From: Collinsella aerofaciens
GTDB lineage: Bacteria; Actinomycetota; Coriobacteriia; Coriobacteriales; Coriobacteriaceae
DNA: 64,000 nt
Reading direction: 5' to 3'
Assembly: GCF_028209395.1 (NCBI RefSeq)
Contig: NZ_JAQLDQ010000001.1
Location: forward strand, 1 to 64,000
Part shown: positions 53,009 through 61,643 of the stretch, one piece after another
Numbering within the stretch: position 1 is the stretch's first letter
How the letters are laid out: each line of letters begins with the position of its first letter
Notes under the pieces: model-generated
Databases searched by the model: none
What the model was told of the DNA's origin: nothing
Seen by the model: only the letters and a program-made list of their open reading frames with translations
Position numbers and translations under genes: made by a program

Positions 53009-54070
53009 ATGGAGAGGATACTCGGCGTTAATCTCTCTGGCTGGTTTATTCCCGAGCCTTGGGTGACCCCGTCGCTATACGCGGCGACCGGTGCATCCAA
53101 CGCGGCCGAGCTGCAGGAGGCCATGGGCACCGCCGCCTATAACGAGCGCATGCGCCGTCATTACGAGACGTTTGTGAGCGAGGACGATTTCCGTCGCATG
53201 GCGCAGATCGGTCTCAATGCCGTGCGTCTGCCGGTGCCCTGGTATGCCTTTGGCTCGCAGGAGTCCGATGCGTCCTACATCTCGGTTGTCGACTACATCG
53301 ACCGTGCAATTGAGTGGGCTGCCAAGTACGACATCCGCGTGCTGCTTGATCTAGCAACTGTGCCCGGTGGCCAGGGCGATTCCAACGATTCGCCCGCCAC
53401 GCCAGAGGCTGTTGCCGAGTGGCATTCGTCCACTAACGGCCGTCATGTCGCACTCGACGTGCTCGAGCGCTTGGCTGATCGCTACGGCGAGGCCGAGAGC
53501 CTGCTGGGCATTGAGCTGCTGGATACGCCGCAGATGAGTGTCCGCAAGAGCCTCTTCACCATGACGGATGGCATTCCTGCTCACTACCTGCGCAATTTCT
53601 ATCGCGATGCCTACGAGCTCGTCCGTTCGTATATGCCCGAGGATAAGATCGTCGTCTTCTCGTCGTCGGGGCATCCCAGCGAGTGGAAGCATTTTATGCG
53701 CGGCGCCAAGTACAAGAACGTCTACATGGACCTTCACCTGTACCATTACCGCGACGAGCATGCGCTCGACATCACGAGCCCCCGCGGGCTGACGACGGCG
53801 ATTTCTCGTAACAAGCGCGAGCTCAAAGAAGCGATTTCGACTGGGTTCCCCGTGCTGGTGGGCGAATGGTCGGGCGCGGCGATCTTTGCCAACTCGTCGG
53901 TTACGCCCGAGGGCCGCAATGCCTACGAGCGCGTGTTTATCGCCAACCAACTGGCTTCGTTTGCACCGGCTGCCGGTTGGTTCTTCCAAACGTGGAAGAC
54001 CGAGAAGCGCATTGCAGCATGGGACGCCCGCGCGGCGCTCGGTACGCTCGAGCGCGGCATGATTGAATAG
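53009..54070 (+). CDS. GH5-like (cellulase-fold) protein lacking the acid/base glutamate
   Basis: 353 aa. Begins with GVNLSGWFIPEPWVTPSLY, as in the exo-beta-1,3-glucanase branch of GH5; GLNAVRLPVPWYAF and the nucleophile motif LVGEWSGA follow. The acid/base motif, normally IELLNEP in this branch, is written IELLDTP, so the catalytic Glu is Thr. No signal peptide, hence cytosolic. It may be a non-hydrolytic sugar binder or use another residue. ATG at 53009; an alternative ATG at 52989 adds seven residues. Confidence 0.8.
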   Translation: MERILGVNLSGWFIPEPWVTPSLYAATGASNAAELQEAMGTAAYNERMRRHYETFVSEDDFRRMAQIGLNAVRLPVPWYAFGSQESDASYISVVDYIDRAIEWAAKYDIRVLLDLATVPGGQGDSNDSPATPEAVAEWHSSTNGRHVALDVLERLADRYGEAESLLGIELLDTPQMSVRKSLFTMTDGIPAHYLRNFYRDAYELVRSYMPEDKIVVFSSSGHPSEWKHFMRGAKYKNVYMDLHLYHYRDEHALDITSPRGLTTAISRNKRELKEAISTGFPVLVGEWSGAAIFANSSVTPEGRNAYERVFIANQLASFAPAAGWFFQTWKTEKRIAAWDARAALGTLERGMIE

Positions 54071-54076
54071 GTTGAT

Positions 54077-54955
54077 ATGACGCAAAACAGCGCCCGCACG
54101 GGCAAACTTTATGTGGTCGGTACGCCCATCGGTAATCTGGGCGACCTGTCTCCGCGCGTCGGCGAGGCATTTGCCGCCGCCGACGCCGTCTGCTGCGAGG
54201 ACACGCGTGTGACCTCAAAGCTGCTGATGCATCTGGGCATTTCCAAGCCGCTTGTCCGTTGCGACGAGAACGTGATCGCAAGTCGCGCCGCCGGCCTGGT
54301 CGACCGTCTGCTGGCAGGGGAGACCCTCGCCTTTGCCTCGGACGCCGGCATGCCGAGCGTGTCCGATCCCGGCCAGGCGCTGGTCGAGGCGGCGCGCGAG
54401 GCGGATGTGCCTGTCGAAGTTGTTCCCGGCCCCTCTGCTTGCGTCACGGCACTCGTATCGTCCGGTATCCCCTGCGAGCATTTCTTCTTCGAAGGCTTTT
54501 TGGGTCGCAAGCACGGCGACCGCGTGCGCCGACTGCAGCGCCTTGCCGTCGTCCCCGGCGCGCTCATCTTCTACGAGTCTCCACATCGCATCGTGGCGAC
54601 GCTCGAGGCCGTGGCTGAGGTCTTTTCCCAGCGCGATGTCGCCGTCTGCCGCGAGCTCACCAAACTGCACGAGGAGGTCCTGCGCGGATCTGCCGCCCAG
54701 CTTGCCGAGGAGCTGCGTGCCCGTGGCGAGGTAAAGGGCGAGATCGCGCTGGTCATCGCGCCGCCGAGCGAGGATGAGGAGGCCGGTATCGTGCCGGTCG
54801 GCGCCACGGCAGCGGATCCCGACGAGGCCCTGCGCGAGGATATCCGCGCCGCGCTCGAGGAGGGGGAGCCCGCGTCTGCGGTGGCCAAGCGCCTGTCTCA
54901 GAAGTATTCGCGCCGCAAGCGCGATGTCTATGCCATGGTGCTCGATATGCAATAG
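54077..54955 (+). CDS. rsmI: 16S rRNA (cytidine1402-2'-O)-methyltransferase RsmI
   Basis: Tetrapyrrole-methylase fold: GKLYVVGTPIGNLGDLSPR, CCEDTRVTSKLL, ASDAGMPSVSDPG, and VVPGPSACVTALVSSG are all hallmarks. It methylates the ribose of C1402 in the decoding centre of 16S rRNA using SAM. 292 aa with a C-terminal extension typical of RsmI. 6 nt after the GH5-like gene and followed by metG within 70 nt. Confidence 0.96.
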   Translation: MTQNSARTGKLYVVGTPIGNLGDLSPRVGEAFAAADAVCCEDTRVTSKLLMHLGISKPLVRCDENVIASRAAGLVDRLLAGETLAFASDAGMPSVSDPGQALVEAAREADVPVEVVPGPSACVTALVSSGIPCEHFFFEGFLGRKHGDRVRRLQRLAVVPGALIFYESPHRIVATLEAVAEVFSQRDVAVCRELTKLHEEVLRGSAAQLAEELRARGEVKGEIALVIAPPSEDEEAGIVPVGATAADPDEALREDIRAALEEGEPASAVAKRLSQKYSRRKRDVYAMVLDMQ

Positions 54956-55024
54956 ATGGAGGATATCCAGCCCTTGCGCTAGAATTATCCTCTGTATGCA
55001 ACGTTTTTCTGGAGGACAAACCCC

Positions 55025-56626
55025 ATGGATCAAAGCAAGCCTTCGTTCTTTATCACGACGCCCATCTACTACGTCAACGCCGATCCGCACCTGGGCACGG
55101 CTTATTCCACCATCATCGCCGACGTTCAGGCTCGCTATCGCCGTTCCGCCGGCTATAACGTCAAGTTCCTGACCGGCATGGACGAGCATGGCGAGAAGGT
55201 CGCCGAGGCCGCAGCCAAGCATGGCATGACGCCGCAGGAGTGGACCGATAGCCAGGCCCCGCACTTCAAGGAGCTTTGGAGCAAGCTCGAGATCTCCAAC
55301 GACGACTTCATCCGCACCACCGAGCCGCGCCAGCATCATGCCGTGCAGTACCTGTGGGAGCGCATGAAGGAGTCCGGCTATCTGTATAAGGGCAGCTACG
55401 ACGGTTGGTATTGCGTGCCTGACGAGACCTACTTCACTGATACGCAGGTCCAGAAGGGCGACGAGGAGTACGGCAGCGTCGGCCAGCACCTGTGCCCCGA
55501 CTGCCACCGTCCGCTTGAGCGCGTGCAGGAGGAGTCCTACTTCTTTAAGCTTTCCGCCTTCCAGGACAAGCTTCTCAAGCTCTATGACGAGCACCCCGAC
55601 TTTGTCGAGCCTGCGTTCCGTATGAACGAGGTACGCAGCTTTGTCGAGGGCGGCCTTAACGACCTTTCCGTGAGCCGTACGAGCTTTGACTGGGGCATTC
55701 AGGTCCCGTTTGACGAGGGTCACGTGACCTACGTGTGGTTCGATGCGTTGCTCAACTATATGACGGCCGTCGGCTACGGTGTCGACACCGACGAGGCCCG
55801 TGCCGAGCTGGCCTATCGCTGGCCCGCGCAGTTCCACATCGTGGGTAAGGACATCATCCGCTTCCACTGCGTCATTTGGCCCGCGATGCTCATGGCCATC
55901 GGCGAGGGCCTGCCCGAGCACGTCTTTGCCCACGGCTTCCTGACCGTGCGCAATGCCGAGACCGGTAAGGCCGAGAAGATGTCCAAGAGCCGCGGCAACG
56001 CCATCGCTCCGCAGGACGTTATCGACATGCTGGGCGTCGAGGGCTACCGCTATTACTTTATGACCGACGTGGTCCCCGGCACCGACGGCGCCATCAGCTT
56101 CGATCGTATGGAGCAGGTCTACAACGCCGATCTGGCCAACAGCTGGGGCAACCTCATTTCGCGCTCGCTCAACATGAGCGCAAAGTACTTTGACGGCTGC
56201 GCGCCCGCCAAGCCCGCATCGTTCGATGCGTTCGACAACCCGCTGGCAAAGATCGCCGATGGCCTGGTCGACCGCTACATGGCCAAGATGGACGTGCTCG
56301 ATTACGGCGGAGCCAAGGATGAGGTCATGGAGCTCATCCACGCCGCCAACCACTACATCGAGGACTCCGAGCCCTGGGCACTTGCCAAGGACGAGGCCAA
56401 GGCTGACGAGCTGGCGTTTGTGATCTACAACCTGCTCGAGGCCATCCGCATTGCCGCTCACCTGCTGATGCCGCTCATGCCTCAGACCTCTGCCGAGGCC
56501 CTGCGCCGCCTGTCCTGCGAGAACGAGGCCGCGACCGACGACCTCAAGGGCATTTGCGCTTGGGGCCTGCTTGCTGGTGGTCAGCCCGTCGAGAAGGGCG
56601 ATCCGCTGTTCCCGCGTCTGGCGTAG
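55025..56626 (+). CDS. metG: Methionyl-tRNA synthetase
   Basis: Class I synthetase, 533 aa. The HIGH-like motif is DPHLGTAYSTI near residue 21 and the KMSKS loop is EKMSKSRGNAI near residue 320. An insert carries CVPDETYF and CPDCHRPL, the knuckle region of the MetG2-type enzymes. Anticodon-binding helical domain from about 390. The C-terminal EMAP-like tRNA-binding domain of longer MetG proteins is absent. GGAGGAC precedes the ATG. Confidence 0.96.
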   Translation: MDQSKPSFFITTPIYYVNADPHLGTAYSTIIADVQARYRRSAGYNVKFLTGMDEHGEKVAEAAAKHGMTPQEWTDSQAPHFKELWSKLEISNDDFIRTTEPRQHHAVQYLWERMKESGYLYKGSYDGWYCVPDETYFTDTQVQKGDEEYGSVGQHLCPDCHRPLERVQEESYFFKLSAFQDKLLKLYDEHPDFVEPAFRMNEVRSFVEGGLNDLSVSRTSFDWGIQVPFDEGHVTYVWFDALLNYMTAVGYGVDTDEARAELAYRWPAQFHIVGKDIIRFHCVIWPAMLMAIGEGLPEHVFAHGFLTVRNAETGKAEKMSKSRGNAIAPQDVIDMLGVEGYRYYFMTDVVPGTDGAISFDRMEQVYNADLANSWGNLISRSLNMSAKYFDGCAPAKPASFDAFDNPLAKIADGLVDRYMAKMDVLDYGGAKDEVMELIHAANHYIEDSEPWALAKDEAKADELAFVIYNLLEAIRIAAHLLMPLMPQTSAEALRRLSCENEAATDDLKGICAWGLLAGGQPVEKGDPLFPRLA

Positions 56627-56668
56627 AGACCGCGCGAGCGCCATATCGGCAATTTGCTGTTTAGATGT

Positions 56669-56699
56669 AAGGGCATGGCCGCAACGGTCCATGCCCTTT
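56669..56699 (+). terminator. Terminator of metG
   Basis: AAGGGCATGG pairs with CCATGCCCTTT around a 10-nt loop. Confidence 0.8.
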
Positions 56700-56736
56700 C
56701 GTTTCAAGACGCCGCCATCATGCTAAGGAGGCAACT

Positions 56737-57597
56737 ATGACAACTTCGCCTTTGGCAAACCCCACGGCAACAAGGGAGCTGCTGGAGGAGTTTGGCCTTG
56801 CGACCAAGCATCGCCTGGGCCAGAACTTTCTAATCGACAATCATGTGATCGAGCGTATCTGCGAGCTTGCCGAGTTTGCAGGTGACGAGCGCGTACTCGA
56901 GGTGGGTCCGGGTTGCGGTACTTTGACACTTGCGTTGCTGCAGGAAGCGGCGTGCGTTACGTCCATTGAGGCCGATCCTGAGCTCGAACCGGTGCTCGAC
57001 GCCCACGCCGCCGACTATGCCAACTTCCGCTTTATCATGGGCGACGCGCTTAAGGTGGGCCCGGAGCAGATTGAGCAGGCTGCGGGCGGTGAGCCGACGG
57101 TATTTGTCGCGAACTTGCCTTATAACGTGGCGGCGACGATCATTTTGCAATTTTTCCAGACGATGCCGGCGCTCAAGCGCGCCGTCGTCATGGTGCAAAA
57201 GGAGGTTGCCGATCGCATTGCCGCAGTGCCGGGCAACAAGACCTATGGCGGCTATACGGCAAAGCTTGGCCTGTATGCGCAGGTGACGGGTCGCTTTGAG
57301 GTGCCGCCGCGTTGCTTTATGCCGGCGCCGCACGTGGACTCGGCCGTCGTGCGTATCGACCGTGTTGACGGTGTGGTGCCCGAAGGACTCGATCGCGAAT
57401 TTGTGGCCCGCGTGATTGACGCTGCATTTGCTCAGCGTCGCAAGACCATCCGCAATTCCATGAGCGCCAACGGCTTTGCCAAGGACGTGCTCGATGCCGC
57501 CTTTGAGGCTTGCGGTATCGCACCCACCACGCGCGCCGAGACGCTCGGCGTCGCCGACTTTGTGTGCCTGGCTCGGGAGCTTTCCCATGACGCTTAA
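56737..57597 (+). CDS. rsmA: 16S rRNA (adenine1518/1519-N6)-dimethyltransferase RsmA (KsgA)
   Basis: SAM-dependent dimethylation of two adenines in helix 45 of 16S rRNA. HRLGQNFLIDNHVIE opens the Rossmann fold, GPGCGTLTLAL is motif I, NLPYNVAA is the NLPY catalytic motif, and RCFMPAPHVDSAVVRI the family's conserved FxPxPxVxSxV segment. 286 aa. Its 3' end overlaps the start of the next gene by 11 nt. Confidence 0.96.
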   Translation: MTTSPLANPTATRELLEEFGLATKHRLGQNFLIDNHVIERICELAEFAGDERVLEVGPGCGTLTLALLQEAACVTSIEADPELEPVLDAHAADYANFRFIMGDALKVGPEQIEQAAGGEPTVFVANLPYNVAATIILQFFQTMPALKRAVVMVQKEVADRIAAVPGNKTYGGYTAKLGLYAQVTGRFEVPPRCFMPAPHVDSAVVRIDRVDGVVPEGLDREFVARVIDAAFAQRRKTIRNSMSANGFAKDVLDAAFEACGIAPTTRAETLGVADFVCLARELSHDA

Positions 57598-58504
57598 TGC
57601 CGAACGCGTGACGTTTACCAAGAAAAAGAAGACGGTTGCTTGTCCCGTGCCCTTGGCACCGCTTGCCGACACACATGCGCATCTGCTTTCGTTCTGGGGC
57701 AAGGATGTGCCCGAGACACTCGTGCGTGCCAAGGCGGCAGGCATCGACCTGTTGGTGACGGTCTTCGATCCCATCGCCGACAAGCGCAGCGTGACGGGCT
57801 ATAGCGACTGGCTCGTGCGCGAAATTCTGCCGATGCAGGATATCCCGCAGATCAAGTATCTTGCCGGCGTGCATCCGTATGGCGCGCCGGACTATACCGA
57901 CGACATTCACGCGCAGGTTGTTGCTGCGCTTGATGACCCTTTGTGTGCCGGTATTGGCGAAATCGGTCTGGACTACCACATGGATTACGACGACGACATC
58001 ACGCCGGCGCCCCACAGCGTGCAGATTGATTGCATGGCGCGCCAGCTCGAGCTTGCCGTGTGTCGTAACGTGCCGGTGGAGCTGCATCTGCGTCACGAGG
58101 ACATGGACCAGGAGCGTACCTCGCACGTGGACGCCTACAACGTGCTTCGTGAGGTGGGCGTGCCCCAGGCCGGTTGTGTGCTGCACTGTTTTGGCGAGGA
58201 CCGCGCCACGATGGAGCGCTTTGTGGAGCTGGGCTGCTATATCGCCTATGGTGGTGCGGCCACCTTTAAGCGCAACGACGATGTGCGCGAGGCATTTGCG
58301 GCAACCCCACTCGATCGAATTTTGTTCGAGACGGATTGCCCGTATATGGCTCCGGAGCCCATCCGCGGTCTTGAATGCGAGCCCGCAATGATCTCCATTA
58401 CGGCAAACGCGCTGGTTAACGACCGTGTCGATCGCACTGGTGAGGACGCCGAAACAATCGCGCATGCCGCTTGGGAAAATGCCTGCAAACTTTTTCAAAA
58501 ATAG
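57587..58504 (+). CDS. TatD-family metal-dependent hydrolase
   Basis: TIM-barrel hydrolase: DTHAHL at residue ~29 (metal), GIGEIGLDYH, ELHLRHED, LHCFGEDR and FETDCPYMAPEP in the family order. Members are 3'-5' exonucleases acting in DNA repair and turnover. 305 aa, slightly longer than usual because of a lysine-rich N-terminus. ATG at 57587 overlaps rsmA, a common pairing in Gram-positive genomes. Confidence 0.9.
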   Translation: MTLNAERVTFTKKKKTVACPVPLAPLADTHAHLLSFWGKDVPETLVRAKAAGIDLLVTVFDPIADKRSVTGYSDWLVREILPMQDIPQIKYLAGVHPYGAPDYTDDIHAQVVAALDDPLCAGIGEIGLDYHMDYDDDITPAPHSVQIDCMARQLELAVCRNVPVELHLRHEDMDQERTSHVDAYNVLREVGVPQAGCVLHCFGEDRATMERFVELGCYIAYGGAATFKRNDDVREAFAATPLDRILFETDCPYMAPEPIRGLECEPAMISITANALVNDRVDRTGEDAETIAHAAWENACKLFQK

Positions 58505-58507
58505 TTC

Positions 58508-58536
58508 TTGCGTTCGCGGTGGCGCTCCGTTATTCT
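58508..58536 (+). promoter_or_regulatory. Promoter of tRNA-Leu
   Basis: TTGCGT, 17 nt, TATTCT, 11 nt before the tRNA. Confidence 0.6.
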
Positions 58537-58547
58537 AATTCCTGCAC

Positions 58548-58634
58548 GCGGGCGTGGCGGAATTGGCAGACGCGTACGGTTCAGGTCCGTATGGGGGCAA
58601 CCCCATGAAGGTTCAAGTCCTTTCGCCCGCACCA
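58548..58634 (+). tRNA. tRNA-Leu (CAG)
   Basis: Acceptor GCGGGCG/CGCCCGC, anticodon loop TTCAGGT (CAG), long variable arm TGGGGGCAACCCCA, T arm with GGTTCAAGTCC. CCA encoded. Confidence 0.96.
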
Positions 58635-58869
58635 TTAAATTAAAGAGCTCCCAGCAATGGGAGCTTTTTTGTTATGGGCCCATCACAGGGACTTGAACCT
58701 GTGAAGGAGCGAGCGTAAAGAAAACGCGGAGCGTTTTTAGCGAGCTGGCGAGGACGCCGGCAGGCGGCCGAAGCCGGTGCGGATCCGCGAAGCGGATACG
58801 CGGACGTCCTTTCGCCCGCACCATTAAATGAAAGAGCTCCCAGCAATGGGAGCTTTTTTGTTATGGGCC
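58617..58869. repeat. tRNA-end element after tRNA-Leu: duplicated tRNA 3' end around a structured core
   Basis: The 64 nt from the T arm of tRNA-Leu to beyond its terminator (58617-58680) recur at 58806-58869 with one mismatch. Between them lie an inverted T-arm-like sequence (GGGACTTGAACCTGTG, 58688-58703) and a core of about 91 nt (58714-58804) with three hairpins: AAAACGC-GGA-GCGTTTT, CCGGC...GCCGG, and ATCCGC-GAA-GCGGAT. The same core, about 87% identical by eye, follows tRNA-Arg at 63713-63803. No protein is encoded. Confidence 0.85.
58644..58671 (+). terminator. Terminator of tRNA-Leu
   Basis: AGCTCCCA, loop GCAA, TGGGAGCT, then TTTTT. Confidence 0.92.
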
Positions 58870-58940
58870 TCTTGTTGATGTCATGTTGCTGCTTCGTGCG
58901 GGTATCCTAGTGCCAACGTGTGCCTATCAGAGGAGAGACC

Positions 58941-59879
58941 ATGCTGTTGTCCGGTATCATCGCCGCCCTTACCAGCCTTTTGATTCCCATCATCATCCTG
59001 TTGCTGCTGCTTCCTAACGCCTGCTATGTCGTTGAACAACAGCATGCCGTGATCATTGAGCGTCTGGGCAAGTTTAACCGCATCGTCAACGCGGGCTTCC
59101 ACATGAAGGTGCCCGTGATCGACCGCAAGGCCGCCACGGTGAGTCTGCGCACCATGAAAAACGGTTTTGGCATCGACGTTAAGACCCAGGACAACGTGAC
59201 CATCGGCCTTGAGGTCTCTGCTCAGTACCACGTGAGCTATGACATGGGCGCCGGCCCGGCAGATTCGGGCATCTACAAGAGCTACTATATGCTGCAGGAG
59301 CCCGTCGACCAGATGCGTGACTTCATCACCGACGCTCTGCGCTCTTCGATTCCCGTCTACACACTCGATGAGGTCTTTGCCAAGAAGGATGACATCGCCA
59401 AGGACGTTAATGCCACCGTGTCCGAGCAGATGGCTGCCTACGGCTTCACCCTCGTGTCGACACTCATCACCAAAATCGCGCTGCCGACCGAGGTCGAGAA
59501 CTCCATGAACGACATCAACGCTGCCCAGCGCAAGCGCGCTGCGGCACAGGAGCTCGCTGAGGCCGACCGCATCAAGCGCGTCACCGAGGCGACCGCCGAG
59601 GCCGAGGCAATGGAAAAGGCGGGCGAGGGCATCGCCAACCAGCGCAAGGCCATCGCGCTGGGTATCAAAGATTCGCTCGAGATCATCCAAGAGACGGGTG
59701 TCGGCAATGACGAGGCCAACCAACTGTTCATGTTTACGCAGTGGTCCGAGATGATGACGGAGTTCGCTCGCACGGGTAAAACCTCGACGGTCGTGCTGCC
59801 GAGCGACTTTTCGCAGTCGGCCTCGATGTTCGAGCAGATGCTGACCGCCAGCAAAGTTCAAAACGATTCGAAGGAGTAG
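58941..59879 (+). CDS. SPFH/band-7 (stomatin-like) membrane protein
   Basis: 312 aa. An N-terminal helix (IAALTSLLIPIIILLLLLP) is followed by the SPFH domain (VVEQQHAVIIERLGKFNRIV, then DVKTQDNVTIGLEVSAQYHV) and an Ala/Glu/Arg-rich coiled coil (RKRAAAQELAEADRIKRVTE). Such proteins scaffold membrane microdomains or regulate membrane proteases. No NfeD partner is next to it. GAGGAGAG supports the ATG at 58941. Confidence 0.92.
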   Translation: MLLSGIIAALTSLLIPIIILLLLLPNACYVVEQQHAVIIERLGKFNRIVNAGFHMKVPVIDRKAATVSLRTMKNGFGIDVKTQDNVTIGLEVSAQYHVSYDMGAGPADSGIYKSYYMLQEPVDQMRDFITDALRSSIPVYTLDEVFAKKDDIAKDVNATVSEQMAAYGFTLVSTLITKIALPTEVENSMNDINAAQRKRAAAQELAEADRIKRVTEATAEAEAMEKAGEGIANQRKAIALGIKDSLEIIQETGVGNDEANQLFMFTQWSEMMTEFARTGKTSTVVLPSDFSQSASMFEQMLTASKVQNDSKE

Positions 59880-59885
59880 ACGCGC

Positions 59886-60356
59886 ATGAAATACACCGTC
59901 GTTTGCGTCGGTAAGCTCAAGGAGCGCTTTTGGAAGGACGCGTGCGCTGAGTACACCAAGCGCCTAGGTGCCTATGCCAAGGTTGATATCCGCGAGGTGG
60001 CCGATATCGACCCGGCTAAGGCGGGCGGCGTGGATGCCGCGCGCGACAAGGAGGGGGCGGCGATTCTTGCCGCCTTGCCATCTCGAGCGCATGTGATCCT
60101 GCTGGCTATCGAGGGCAAGGAGCGCTCGAGCGAGGAGTTTTCGGCGAGGCTCGACGATCTTATGCTGCGAGGCAGCAGCGACATTGCCTTTGTAATCGGC
60201 GGTTCGGACGGCGTGAGCGATGACGTGCGCGCACGAGCCGACGAGATGCTCAGCTTTGGACGTATTACCTTGCCGCATAACTTGGCGCGCGTGGTGCTGC
60301 TGGAGCAGATCTACCGCGCCTGCAAGATTAGCCGCGGCGAGCCGTATCACAAATAG
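59886..60356 (+). CDS. rlmH: 23S rRNA (pseudouridine1915-N3)-methyltransferase RlmH
   Basis: 156 aa SPOUT methyltransferase: GKLKERFWKDACAEYTKRL at the start, FVIGGSDGVSDDVRARAD as the knot, and LPHNLARVVLLEQIYRACKI with SRGEPYHK at the end. Acts on helix 69 of the 70S ribosome. 6 nt after the SPFH gene. Confidence 0.97.
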   Translation: MKYTVVCVGKLKERFWKDACAEYTKRLGAYAKVDIREVADIDPAKAGGVDAARDKEGAAILAALPSRAHVILLAIEGKERSSEEFSARLDDLMLRGSSDIAFVIGGSDGVSDDVRARADEMLSFGRITLPHNLARVVLLEQIYRACKISRGEPYHK

Positions 60357-60429
60357 GTCGGCAATACGAAACAATGGCGTGGGACAATACCTTTCGTTTT
60401 GAGGAATGTGTCTGAAAGGACTATGAGAT

Positions 60430-61200
60430 ATGAAGATTGGATTTGTCGGTTTTGGCAATATGGCGAGCGCTATGGCCGATGGCTGGATCGCTGCCGGTGT
60501 AGCTGCGAGCGACATGTGCGCCTGCGCGGGTCGCTACGACGCACTGGTTGAGCGCTGCGAGGCGCGCGGCATGGTCGCCTGCCACGATGCCGCCGAGGTT
60601 GTCGCCGCATCCGATATCGTGGTCGCTGCGGTCAAACCGTACATGATCGAGAAGGTATTCGCCCCGCTCAAGGACGCTCTTGCCAAAAAGGTCGTTCTGT
60701 CGGTTGCCTGGACCTGGGACAGTGCCAAGTGGGAGCAGGTCCTGCCGGGCGTCGCGCATATCTCGACGGTGCCCAACACGCCGGTTTCGGTGGGCGAGGG
60801 CGTCATCGCCTGCGAGAAGGCTTCGACGCTTAACGACGAGCAGCGTGCTGTGGTGCTCGACCTGCTCGGTAAGCTTGGCGCTGTCGTCGAGCTCGACACA
60901 AGCCTGCTGTTTGTGGGCGGCACGGTGGGTGGTTGCGCTCCGGCGTTTGTCGCCATGGCAATCGAGGCCCTGGGCGATGCGGCGGTCAAGCACGGTATCC
61001 CGCGTGCGGATGCTTATCGCATTGTGAGCCAGATGGTGCTGGGTACGGCAAAGCTGCAGCTTGCAACTGGCCAGCATCCTGCGGCGATGAAGGATGCCGT
61101 ATGCTCGCCCGGTGGTGCCACCATCAAGGGCGTCGTTGCGCTCGAGGACGCCGGCATGCGCAGCGCCCTGGTCAAGGCAATCGACGCAACCCTCCAGTAA
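60430..61200 (+). CDS. proC: Pyrroline-5-carboxylate reductase
   Basis: Last step of proline synthesis. N-terminal dinucleotide fold IGFVGFGNMASAMADGW; VVAAVKPYMIEKV and STVPNTPVSVGEG in the middle; C-terminal dimerisation segment AMKDAVCSPGGATIKGV with ALEDAGMRSALVKAI. 256 aa is close to normal. Confidence 0.95.
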   Translation: MKIGFVGFGNMASAMADGWIAAGVAASDMCACAGRYDALVERCEARGMVACHDAAEVVAASDIVVAAVKPYMIEKVFAPLKDALAKKVVLSVAWTWDSAKWEQVLPGVAHISTVPNTPVSVGEGVIACEKASTLNDEQRAVVLDLLGKLGAVVELDTSLLFVGGTVGGCAPAFVAMAIEALGDAAVKHGIPRADAYRIVSQMVLGTAKLQLATGQHPAAMKDAVCSPGGATIKGVVALEDAGMRSALVKAIDATLQ

Positions 61201-61266
61201 AACCGACCAAAAAAGGGACAGGTTTATGTTGGCAGGTTTTTCCTGCGGTTTTGTCCTTTTAGCGAA

Positions 61267-61307
61267 AAGTGCCCCGCAACTGGCTCAATTCCAGTTGCGA
61301 GGCACTT
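61267..61307. terminator. Strong hairpin downstream of proC
   Basis: AAGTGCC with GGCACTT and GCAACTGG with CCAGTTGC form a nested stem with a 7-nt loop. It is flanked on both sides by copies of the GGGACAGG repeat in inverted orientation (61208-61244 and 61309-61357). Confidence 0.6.
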
Positions 61308-61308
61308 G

Positions 61309-61357
61309 CGTTTGCCCAGATAAAACCGACCAAAATAAACCTGTCCCTTTTTGGCAG
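61309..61357. repeat. Dispersed repeat (GGGACAGGTTTATTTT family), copy 2, inverted
   Basis: Reverse complement of 8808-8859 with only two or three differences. With the copy at 61208-61244 it forms an inverted pair around the hairpin at 61267. Confidence 0.8.
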
Positions 61358-61358
61358 G

Positions 61359-61532
61359 TTAGTCCCAGAAGCTGTCTTCTTCGTCCTCGGACTTGGGGCC
61401 GCGGTCGACATACATCTTATGGGTGCGCTTCTCCATTACAAAGGCAATAATCGCAAACAGCAGGATGCCGCCGGCGAAAAGGATGGCAAAACCGGTGCGG
61501 GTGCCAAACAAAAAGGAAAAAACTGCGTCCAT
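61359..61532 (-). CDS. Small single-helix membrane protein
   Basis: 57 aa: MDAVFSFLFGTRTGFAILFA, then GGILLFAIIAFVMEKRTHKM and an acidic tail YVDRGPKSEDEEDSFWD. One membrane helix with a basic then acidic cytosolic tail; AGAAGG precedes the ATG. I believe similar short proteins occur widely in Coriobacteriia, but this is from memory. Function unknown. Its stop codon abuts the dispersed repeat. Confidence 0.75.
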   Translation of the reverse strand: MDAVFSFLFGTRTGFAILFAGGILLFAIIAFVMEKRTHKMYVDRGPKSEDEEDSFWD

Positions 61533-61643
61533 TGGGTGCCTTCTTGCGTAGTTGAGTTGGGTCGTAAACGCTCATAAGTATATACTTGCCCATACATGTA
61601 CAAGGTTGCAACCTAAATGGAATGTATATCGCCGGAGGATCTA

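Noticed and set aside
54753..55019. Small minus-strand frame between rsmI and metG
   Set aside because: No ribosome site; Arg/Pro-rich shadow wording.
58681..58710. tRNA gene on the minus strand after tRNA-Leu
   Set aside because: A T arm can be read, but no anticodon arm or acceptor 5' strand follows; the sequence runs into the hairpin core.
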